A stretch of DNA of 26,160 bases, from contig JAAEQP010000250.1 of assembly GCA_024231375.1 (NCBI GenBank), positions 1-26,160 of the forward strand, written 5' to 3'. Origin of the DNA: a bacterium. Its GTDB lineage: Bacteria; Hydrogenedentota; Hydrogenedentia; Hydrogenedentiales; SLHB01. Within the stretch, counting starts at the first letter, position 1. The number at the start of each line of letters is the position of its first letter. Shown here piece by piece: positions 1 through 6,818 of this stretch. Both the position numbers and the translations under genes were made by a program. The notes under the pieces were generated by a model. It was not told the origin of the DNA and ran no database searches. It saw only the letters and a list, made by a program, of their open reading frames with translations.

Positions 1-2
1 CC

Positions 3-2030
3 TTGGCCGGTGCGGACGGCACAGGGATTGCCTCGCCCGACGCGTGGGTGGCCGAACGAATTCGTCTCCTGGGCCTGCTTCAGCATTGGATTCTGGGCAC
101 GACCCCGCCAACTCCAGACAACCTGGCCGTGGAGGTCCTTGAGGAACGCAACGAGCCCGGTGCCTTGGTCCGGGAGGTGCAACTCAGTTTCGGACCGGAC
201 CGCAAGGCCCGTCTATGGGTGCAGGTCATGATTCCCAAGGGCGAAGGCCCATTTCCGGTATTCATGACCCAGCACAATCACCGGGCCTGGGCGCAGATTG
301 CCTTGCGGCGTGGCTATGTGGCCTGCGTGTATGCGGGGTCCGACTCGCGCGATGACACGGACACGTTTCTTGAGGCATACCCGGAACACGACTGGTCGCG
401 ACTCACCCGCCGCGCGTGGGCCGCGGGCCGGTGCATCGACTACCTCGAACAGGTTGCTCAGGCCGACACGTCGCGCGTTGCCATCACCGGCCATTCCAGG
501 AACGGCAAACTCTCGCTCATCGCGTCGGCGCTGGACCCACGCTTCGGCGCGGTCATTTCCAGCAGTTCGGGCGCGGGCGGATCTCTGGCAACGCGCTACT
601 ACTCGGAACAACACTTCGGCGAAGGCGTCGAACTCATCACACGCAGGTTCCCCGACTGGTTCCACCCCCGGTGGCGGTTCTTCACCGGCCGCGAAGACAA
701 ACTGCCCGTCGATCTCAATACCCTGGTGGCCCTCAGCGCACCCCGTGCGTGTCTGCTGAGCATCGCGCTCAACGACGCCGTTGAGGATACATGGGCCATG
801 CAACAGACCTACCTCAGCGTGAAGCCGGTATACGGCCTGCACAGCGCGGAAGACCGCGTCCGTATCCTGTGGCGGCCCATGGCCCACGAAACCTGGCCCA
901 CGGTCGTTGAGCGGTTCGTGGACTGGTGTGACCTCCAGTTCCGTGGCGCCACTCCCGTGGACTTCCCCGAGCGCTTCATTCATCCGTGGGACTGGGACGC
1001 GTGGTGCGCGGCTCAGGGTGAGCAGGTGAACGCAGACGACTGTCCCAAGGTCGCTTGGGGCGAGCGGCCCGAACGGTCGCGCGCCGAATTGGCGGCCGCC
1101 GTCCGAACCATGCTGGGCACACCGCCGCCGACGGCCGCCAACGATGGCGGCATGACGGCGTCGTATGGTAGAGAACCAGGGCACATCGAGCGCCTGCTGA
1201 ACCGGGATTCAATCGGCAGCGGCATCGAGAAGGTGGACTTGGTCTTCGGCGACTACATCAACGGCGACGTCTATCTACCGAAGGACCTGATCGGTTCGGG
1301 TGACAAGGCGCCCGCCATCCTGTGGCTGCATCCGGCGTGCGCATCGCGCGGCTACGTGCCTGCGTACGGCAAGGGCGAAGCTTGCTACAAGACCTTCGCC
1401 AAGGCGGGCTACGCGGTGCTCTGTTACGACCAGATTGGATACGGTCGCCGCATCGAAGAGGTGGAAGGCTTTTACAAACGGTATCCTGACTGGTCGCTGT
1501 TGGGGCATATGGTGCGCGACGCCCAGGCCGCGCTGACAAGCCTTGAAACGCTTCCCTACGTGGACAAGAGCCGCGTCTACGTGGTGGGCTACGGCCTCGG
1601 CGCAATGGTGGGGCTTCATCTATGCGCGTTGGACGACCGGCCCGACGGGTTGGTCTCGATATGCGGTCCCCAACCCTTCCGGCTGGACCCGCCGGATGGC
1701 GACACGGGTGGTATCGCCCGATGGGCGCAGGTCAGCATGCTCGCGCCGCGGTTTGGCCACTTCGTTGGCAAGGAAGACCGGTTGCCCTACGATCTCGACG
1801 AACTTCTCGGCGGTTTCGCACCCAAGCCCTTGTGTGTAGTGAGTCCGCAACTCGACCGTGAAGCGCGACTCGACGATGTGACCGAGGCCGTAGACTTGGC
1901 GCGAGAGGCCTACAAACGGACGCGGGCGAAGAAGAATCTGACCCAGCTCGCCCCGGAAGCCTACAATAATCTCGATGGTGCCATGGTCAAACGCGTAGTG
2001 GAATGGGTCGACGAGGTGAGTAAGCCATAG
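3..2030 (+). CDS. Tandem alpha/beta hydrolase (acetyl-xylan/glucuronoyl-esterase-like), 5' end cut by window edge
   Basis: The reading frame is open from the first bases, so the true start probably lies upstream and the protein is partial. Two alpha/beta-hydrolase domains lie in tandem. Domain 1 (about residues 50-320) has the nucleophile elbow GHSRNGK with Ser165, resembling the GCSRxGK elbow of CE15-type esterases, and a late His295 in MAHETW. Domain 2 (about 390-670) repeats the layout: FTGREDKLPVDL in domain 1 corresponds to FVGKEDRLPYDL in domain 2. In domain 2 the elbow reads GYGLG, so the catalytic serine position is Gly531, and the expected late histidine is also missing (PEAYNN). Domain 1 is therefore probably the active esterase and domain 2 a pseudo-enzyme module. 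The likely substrate is an ester on a plant or algal polysaccharide, inferred from the neighbouring rhamnosidase and sulfatase. A GNAT gene follows after 18 bases. Confidence 0.75.
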   Translation: MAGADGTGIASPDAWVAERIRLLGLLQHWILGTTPPTPDNLAVEVLEERNEPGALVREVQLSFGPDRKARLWVQVMIPKGEGPFPVFMTQHNHRAWAQIALRRGYVACVYAGSDSRDDTDTFLEAYPEHDWSRLTRRAWAAGRCIDYLEQVAQADTSRVAITGHSRNGKLSLIASALDPRFGAVISSSSGAGGSLATRYYSEQHFGEGVELITRRFPDWFHPRWRFFTGREDKLPVDLNTLVALSAPRACLLSIALNDAVEDTWAMQQTYLSVKPVYGLHSAEDRVRILWRPMAHETWPTVVERFVDWCDLQFRGATPVDFPERFIHPWDWDAWCAAQGEQVNADDCPKVAWGERPERSRAELAAAVRTMLGTPPPTAANDGGMTASYGREPGHIERLLNRDSIGSGIEKVDLVFGDYINGDVYLPKDLIGSGDKAPAILWLHPACASRGYVPAYGKGEACYKTFAKAGYAVLCYDQIGYGRRIEEVEGFYKRYPDWSLLGHMVRDAQAALTSLETLPYVDKSRVYVVGYGLGAMVGLHLCALDDRPDGLVSICGPQPFRLDPPDGDTGGIARWAQVSMLAPRFGHFVGKEDRLPYDLDELLGGFAPKPLCVVSPQLDREARLDDVTEAVDLAREAYKRTRAKKNLTQLAPEAYNNLDGAMVKRVVEWVDEVSKP

Positions 2031-2048
2031 ACTTTGGAGGACCCGGCC

Positions 2049-2822
2049 GTGGACGACGTCCGTTTCCCCTTGGTCGACGAGTTTCTGTGGACCCGGATGG
2101 ATGTGGACCCGTCACGTCTGGCGCCCGGCCGCATCGTGGTGTTCGAGTCCCCCCGGCGCGTCAATCGCGAACTGGGCTACGGATACGTCGGCGGATGCTG
2201 GATCGTCCGGTTCCTCGACGGGCGTGCGGCGGCGAGCGTGCCACCCGGTACCGGCGCAGCCTGCCACGACCTACTGGGCCATCTCAGCGGTCCCGAAGAC
2301 ATTCGCGACCCGGAGACGATGTGTGCGCTCAAGGAGTATGTCAACCGTGGCCTCGCGCCCCAAGGTGTGCGCCCGGTCAACCGCGAGTTCGTCGACGTCT
2401 TCTTCGCCTGCAACCGGGACCATCTTCGGCGAGACGAATCCGGAACCTGCCGCCGCCTGACTGACCTGATCATCCCGCCGGCCGAAGGCCTCGGTTTGCC
2501 AACCCAATGCTTCCCTGACGGCATTTGCTACGGCGTGGTTGAGGAAGGCGAGGTGGCGTCCGTGGCCTACGCGCATCGCACGGGGTGTATGGAAGACCGC
2601 GTGGCGGACCTGGGTGTGGTGACCGCGCCGGGACACCGGCGGCGGGGATTCGCCAAGACGGCCGTGTCTGCCGTGGTGGACCACATTACCCGGAATGGGG
2701 GAGAGGCCCGGTACGCGTGTCGGCCCGACAATCACGCGTCAATCGCCACCGCCCGCAGCGTCGGATTCGTGCCCTACGGCACAAGCCTCAAGCTCACCGC
2801 GCCTGCGCCGGACTTCGCGTAG
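2049..2822 (+). CDS. GNAT-family N-acetyltransferase
   Basis: The protein has 257 residues. The C-terminal half (about residues 155-247) is a GNAT fold: motif A reads VTAPGHRRRGFAKTA, with the Arg-Gly-rich pyrophosphate loop that binds acetyl-CoA, and the following RPDNHASIATARSVGF matches the motif B region. The N-terminal 150 residues are not recognised and may bind the substrate. The start chosen is GTG at 2049, because GGAGG at 2036-2040 stands 8 bases before it. An in-frame TTG at 2034 overlaps that ribosome binding site and is unlikely. The gene follows the tandem hydrolase closely and is probably cotranscribed with it. The acceptor substrate cannot be told from sequence. Confidence 0.8.
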   Translation: MDDVRFPLVDEFLWTRMDVDPSRLAPGRIVVFESPRRVNRELGYGYVGGCWIVRFLDGRAAASVPPGTGAACHDLLGHLSGPEDIRDPETMCALKEYVNRGLAPQGVRPVNREFVDVFFACNRDHLRRDESGTCRRLTDLIIPPAEGLGLPTQCFPDGICYGVVEEGEVASVAYAHRTGCMEDRVADLGVVTAPGHRRRGFAKTAVSAVVDHITRNGGEARYACRPDNHASIATARSVGFVPYGTSLKLTAPAPDFA

Positions 2823-2840
2823 GGTTCGGTCTGCTACGCG
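2816..2840. terminator. Hairpin spanning both stop codons of convergent genes
   Basis: CGCGTAG (2816-2822) and CTACGCG (2834-2840) form a perfect 7-bp inverted repeat with an 11-base loop. Each arm contains the TAG stop of one of the two convergent genes, the GNAT gene and the rhamnosidase. No U-tract follows on either side, so termination by this hairpin alone is uncertain. Confidence 0.4.
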
Positions 2841-4453
2841 ACTTCGACGCCGTCCGGCACGTCGACCGTACTCTTGAGACTACCGTCGGCCTGTCGCTCA
2901 TGCCGCACTGTGACGAGACCGCGCGGCGTTGGGAACGTCCCTTCGGCCCATTCCAGATCGCCCAGATGCGGTTCGACGGCAATGCGCGCGCATCCGGGCT
3001 CGAGCGAGCGGATGCCGAGCACATGTTGCGTCAACCAGGCCGTTGGCCCGGCCGCCCAACCGTGGCACAGGCTGTGGCGAAGCCCCTTGTAGCAGTAGTC
3101 GCCGAAATCGCCGTGGATGTCGTCCTTGCCTTCCGGCACCAAGTCCTCGATACCCGCCGCGTTCGTGGTCCACGACAGATGGAAATCTTCCCAGAACGTG
3201 GTCGCGCCCAAGTCGATCATGGCGCCCCAGTATCCGCGGATGGCGTCGAGGCAGCCTTGGTAGTCGCCGGCCATGGCGCGTGCCTGCAAGACATAGTATC
3301 CGTAGAAGGTGCTGAGCCCGTGCAGCGGCTCGACCGCCAGGATGCTGTGGTTGGTCTCGCCGGCCTCGGCGAGTCCTGCGATGGCCAGCAAGGCGCTGGC
3401 CTGTTTGCTCGTGGTGGGCGGCGGCGCATAATGGCGAAGTTTGGCCATGGCGTCCAGGCATCCCTGGTGCATCGCAGCATCGTCCAGCACGTGGCACAAC
3501 TCAGCGCCCGCACGAAAGGCCATATACATGAGCGCATGCAACCCCGCGTGGATGGCCTGTTGATCGCCGCTCGATGGCCAGTCGAGGAACCGGTGGCCGG
3601 TGAGCGCTTCAGACCCGTTCTCGGCAATCTCGCCCTGCAGCCGCTTCAGCAACCCGTTCAGGTATTCGCGCTGTTCGGCCAGATACTCCTTGTTTCCGTG
3701 GTGCAGATACCAACAGTGTTGAATCAGAATCCACCACAAGGAATACGAACTGATACCGTTCATCCACCCCGGAAGCGGCGTCTTGCCCTTCACGTAATCA
3801 AGACTTTCGGGCACGATGCTCTGATCGCCGAACACCGTGTTGATGACCATGGTCTCGGGATGCATGTCGCCGATCCAGACCAGCCGGTCGCGCTTGATGC
3901 CGTCCCACAGCATATCCTGCATGCAGAGATGGACCGTGTAGGCGCCCGTCTGCCAGATCTGGTTCAGACGGTCGTCGTTGCACGAGAAGGTTCCGGCATA
4001 GTCCAGGTCGCGGTAGATGAAGACCGCGCGGACCGCTTCCACATGGAGTTCCGTGTTGGGTTCCAGCAGGTCGATGCGCACGAACCGGAACCCCGTGTTT
4101 CCGATTTCTTCGTAGCCGTACCACGGGATGTCGCAGACGTGGTTGTGGATGGCATGATCGTTGTTGGGCTCGCCCATGGCCTCGCTGGCCGATTCGCCGA
4201 ACCGTATCCGCACGCGTATCGGTTTGTGTCCGGGCGATCTGCCGTTGGTGACGCGTACGCCGCCGTGCAGTTCACGTCCGAAATCCAGCAACACGCTGGG
4301 TTCCGTGCCCTTGTGCTTCATCACGCACATCGCACCATTCGGGTCGAGCAGACGTTCCGCATCCGGCACACCCGATTGCCACACGATCCGTTTGGGCATC
4401 ACAAGCCGCCGCACCCGCGGGTCCGGCTGGGAATTCTCAACGGTCAGCTTCAT
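2834..4453 (-). CDS. Alpha-L-rhamnosidase-like glycoside hydrolase (GH78 type)
   Basis: The protein has 539 residues. A beta-sandwich-like N-terminal part (FGRELHGGVRV, then RIRFGESASEAMGE) is followed by an (alpha/alpha)6-barrel region. The motif DGIKRDRLVWIGDMHPE is the hallmark of GH78 alpha-L-rhamnosidases and carries the acidic residues proposed as general acid. TTFWEDF further on fits the general-base region. The C-terminal beta domain (GCARIAVEPHLGDLEWAEG) is also typical. No signal peptide is visible, so it is probably cytoplasmic and acts on imported oligosaccharides. It is shorter than many GH78 enzymes, which carry extra N-terminal modules. The start at 4453 (MKLTVENS) is preferred because GAGAGGAG stands just upstream; a further in-frame ATG at 4474 overlaps the region before that ribosome binding site. 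It is divergent from a sulfatase. Confidence 0.85.
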   Translation of the reverse strand: MKLTVENSQPDPRVRRLVMPKRIVWQSGVPDAERLLDPNGAMCVMKHKGTEPSVLLDFGRELHGGVRVTNGRSPGHKPIRVRIRFGESASEAMGEPNNDHAIHNHVCDIPWYGYEEIGNTGFRFVRIDLLEPNTELHVEAVRAVFIYRDLDYAGTFSCNDDRLNQIWQTGAYTVHLCMQDMLWDGIKRDRLVWIGDMHPETMVINTVFGDQSIVPESLDYVKGKTPLPGWMNGISSYSLWWILIQHCWYLHHGNKEYLAEQREYLNGLLKRLQGEIAENGSEALTGHRFLDWPSSGDQQAIHAGLHALMYMAFRAGAELCHVLDDAAMHQGCLDAMAKLRHYAPPPTTSKQASALLAIAGLAEAGETNHSILAVEPLHGLSTFYGYYVLQARAMAGDYQGCLDAIRGYWGAMIDLGATTFWEDFHLSWTTNAAGIEDLVPEGKDDIHGDFGDYCYKGLRHSLCHGWAAGPTAWLTQHVLGIRSLEPGCARIAVEPHLGDLEWAEGTFPTPRGLVTVRHERQADGSLKSTVDVPDGVEVA

Positions 4454-4504
4454 GCTCGCAGTCTCCTCTCGCATGTCTTATGGGCCCGAAGGGGCCGGAG
4501 GGGT

Positions 4505-4533
4505 AGAATAGCCTTAAACGGGGGCGATTCCAA
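4505..4533 (-). promoter_or_regulatory. Candidate promoter for the rhamnosidase gene
   Basis: On the minus strand TTGGAA (4533-4528) and TATTCT (4510-4505) are spaced by 17 bases, each matching four of six sigma-70 consensus positions. It lies in the 178-base gap between the divergent rhamnosidase and sulfatase genes. The predicted leader contains a small GGCCC/GGGCC hairpin. No convincing promoter was found for the sulfatase side. Confidence 0.35.
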
Positions 4534-4631
4534 GTCTTTGCAGAAGCCAAACAGACGCCCGCTGACCGAGCGGAGATATGTCATAATGACACACGGACGA
4601 AAATCGACACCCATGAACATCGGGGGGCAAC

Positions 4632-6089
4632 ATGATGGGAATCAGTCGACGTGAGTTTCTGAAGGTATGCGGTGCGGGGGCGTGCGCGGCGGCGGCTGGA
4701 TGCGCGACCACAACGGATACCGCGCCCCAGGCGCTGCCGAACATCGTCCTATGCATGGCCGACGACCAGGGCTGGGGCGACATGGCCTACAACGGCCACC
4801 CCAAGCTGAAGACGCCCAATTTCGATGCCATGGCTGCCGACGGTATGCGCTTCGACCGGTTCTACGCCGCGGCTCCGGTATGCACGCCCACGCGGGGCAG
4901 TGTGATGACGGGTCGACACCCGAACCGCTACGGGTGCTTCCAATGGGGCCACTGCTTGCGGCCTCAGGAGATCACCGTGGCCGAAGCGCTGAAACGCGCC
5001 GGCTACGTCACCGGCCATTTCGGGAAGTGGCACCTCGGTTCGGTGGAGAAGGGCAGCACGGTGAACCCCGGCGCCAGCGGATTCGACGAATGGCTGTCCG
5101 CGCCCAACTTCTTCGACAACGACCCCATCCTCAGCCGGGAAGGCACGGCGGTCCAGTTCCAAGGCGAGAGTTCCATGGTCACGGTCGATGCAGCCGTCGA
5201 GTTCATGCGGAAACACGCCGGTGGCACGCGTCCGTTCCTGGCCGTGGTGTGGTTCGGGTCGCCCCACAATCCCCACCGCGCCATTGACGAGGACCGCGCC
5301 CCCTATGCGGAGGAGTCGGAGAAGTTCCAGCATTTCTACGGCGAGATCACCGGGATGGATCGCGCATTTGGCAAGCTTCGGGGCGAATTGGGGAATCTGG
5401 GAATCCGCGACAACACCATTCTCTGGTATTGCAGCGACAACGGCGGGCTGTCGAAACTGGGCGCTACGGGTGGCCGGGGTCACAAGGGGCAGGTATACGA
5501 GGGCGGATTGCGCGTGCCGGCGATCCTCGAGTGGCCCGACACGCTCCTGGCGCCGCGCGTCACGGACATTCCGTGTTGCACGTCGGACATCTACCCCACC
5601 TTGCTGGACATCGCCGGGGTCCAGATGGACAACCAACCGCCGCTGGACGGACTCAGCCTTGTGCCGCTCCTCAACTGGCGCATGACGGCCCGACCGAAAC
5701 CCATTGGCTTCTGGCATCACCCCACCAAGGGCATCGGCACGCCGAGTGCGGTGTGGATGGCCGAGTTGTTGGCCGCGCAACAGGCGGGGAAAGACATCAG
5801 CGACCCCGCTCGATTGCGGCCCGAGGCCGGCAATCTCGACACCCGGTATCCCGAAGACGAGTTCCCAGGCCATACCGCGTGGCTGGACTGGCCATGGAAA
5901 CTCCACCGCAAGCAGGACAAGGACGATCCCTCCGCCATCGCCCTCGAACTGTACAATCTGCTCGGCGACCCCATGGAAGCACGCGACCTCGCCACTGAAC
6001 AACCTACCCGTACCAACGCCATGCGCGCGGAACTGGAGGCTTGGCTGGCCTCCGTGGTTCGGAGTCTGAACGGGGAGGACTATGGGTGA
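4632..6089 (+). CDS. Sulfatase, Tat-exported lipoprotein, Cys-type formylglycine site
   Basis: The protein has 485 residues and begins with a Tat signal (SRREFLK) that ends in a lipobox-like AAGC, so it is likely exported folded and lipid-anchored. The catalytic motif CTPTRG puts Cys84 where formylglycine is made by a sulfatase-modifying enzyme; none is encoded in this window. The metal-binding aspartates appear in ADDQGWGD (44-45), and SDNGG carries further metal ligands. It would remove sulfate esters from a polysaccharide, and the neighbouring rhamnosidase suggests sulfated rhamnose units. GGGGGG at 4622-4627 precedes two consecutive ATGs at 4632 and 4635; spacing slightly favours the second. 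Its 3' end lies 23 bases before the next gene. Confidence 0.9.
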   Translation: MMGISRREFLKVCGAGACAAAAGCATTTDTAPQALPNIVLCMADDQGWGDMAYNGHPKLKTPNFDAMAADGMRFDRFYAAAPVCTPTRGSVMTGRHPNRYGCFQWGHCLRPQEITVAEALKRAGYVTGHFGKWHLGSVEKGSTVNPGASGFDEWLSAPNFFDNDPILSREGTAVQFQGESSMVTVDAAVEFMRKHAGGTRPFLAVVWFGSPHNPHRAIDEDRAPYAEESEKFQHFYGEITGMDRAFGKLRGELGNLGIRDNTILWYCSDNGGLSKLGATGGRGHKGQVYEGGLRVPAILEWPDTLLAPRVTDIPCCTSDIYPTLLDIAGVQMDNQPPLDGLSLVPLLNWRMTARPKPIGFWHHPTKGIGTPSAVWMAELLAAQQAGKDISDPARLRPEAGNLDTRYPEDEFPGHTAWLDWPWKLHRKQDKDDPSAIALELYNLLGDPMEARDLATEQPTRTNAMRAELEAWLASVVRSLNGEDYG

Positions 6090-6112
6090 GACACACCGAG
6101 GGAGACGCGCAC

Positions 6113-6781
6113 GTGACAGGGCAACCGGAGCCGTCCGCGACGTCGGCTTCGGTCTCGAACGATCCGGCGCCCGGCCAACAGGGAATTGTGGGACTGTTCG
6201 GATCGGTCGGCTATGACGAGACGTATGACTACAAGAAGCACAGGAAGGGAGCTGTGAGCGGTCACCTGGATCGTGAACGGTCGCTCCTCCGCCGCATACG
6301 TGCCCTGCTCGGTTTCTTCATGCTGGCCCTGATCGTGAGCGGTGTGACGGCCTTTCCCATCCGAACCGAGATGAACATCCTCGCACGCTGGATGGGCGAG
6401 GGGTCGACAATCGGGTCTTGGTGGCCCGCCATGGGCGCATGGATCTCGCACGTTCACGAGGGCGTCGCCGATACCCATTCGTCTTACCCGTTCCTGTTCT
6501 ACGGGACGGACTGGCTGGCATTCGCGCACATCGTGATCGCCATCGCGTTCATTGGCCCGTTGCGCGACCCCGTCCGGAACGTGTGGGTGGTCGAGTTCGG
6601 GATGATCGCGTGCGTGTTGGTCATCCCGTTGGCCTTGATCTGCGGGGGCATTCGCGGCATACCGCTCTTCTGGCAGATGATTGACTGTTCCTTTGGCGTG
6701 GTTGGTATCGTTCCCCTCTGGCTGGTTCGCAGGGACATCCGGCGGCTTGCTGGTCTGAAGGACCCACGAGGAGAACCATGA
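6113..6781 (+). CDS. Small polytopic membrane protein of unknown function
   Basis: The protein has 222 residues and is not recognised. About 70 polar N-terminal residues are followed by four hydrophobic segments, roughly ALLGFFMLALIVSGVTAF, WLAFAHIVIAIAFIGPL, FGMIACVLVIPLALICGG and CSFGVVGIVPLWLV, with a basic, likely cytoplasmic tail (RRDIRRL). Between the first two segments is a hydrophilic stretch with conserved-looking WW, WISHVHEG and HSSYPF, which may lie outside the membrane. Start GTG 6113 is chosen because GAGGGAG (6098-6104) is 8 bases upstream; longer in-frame starts would overlap the sulfatase. It is probably cotranscribed with the sulfatase, but no functional link is evident. Confidence 0.7.
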   Translation: MTGQPEPSATSASVSNDPAPGQQGIVGLFGSVGYDETYDYKKHRKGAVSGHLDRERSLLRRIRALLGFFMLALIVSGVTAFPIRTEMNILARWMGEGSTIGSWWPAMGAWISHVHEGVADTHSSYPFLFYGTDWLAFAHIVIAIAFIGPLRDPVRNVWVVEFGMIACVLVIPLALICGGIRGIPLFWQMIDCSFGVVGIVPLWLVRRDIRRLAGLKDPRGEP

Positions 6782-6789
6782 CCGCCCAC

Positions 6790-6818
6790 GAGGCCGTCAA
6801 GGACCGTTGACAGGCCTC
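6790..6818. terminator. Hairpin between convergent genes
   Basis: GAGGCC (6790-6795) pairs with GGCCTC (6813-6818), and TCAA (6797-6800) pairs with TTGA (6807-6810), giving a 10-bp stem with a small internal mismatch and a 6-base loop. It sits just past the membrane protein stop and covers the stop codon of the convergent 887-residue gene. No U-tract is present, so it is a candidate bidirectional terminator only. Confidence 0.45.

Noticed and set aside
2585..4654. A 689-codon open frame antisense to the rhamnosidase
   Set aside because: The opposite strand has clear GH78 motifs; the long frame is a by-product of high GC and shows no recognisable domain.
4749..6002. A 417-codon open frame antisense to the sulfatase
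   Set aside because: It mirrors the sulfatase frame, has no ribosome binding site or domain, and the sulfatase assignment is certain.
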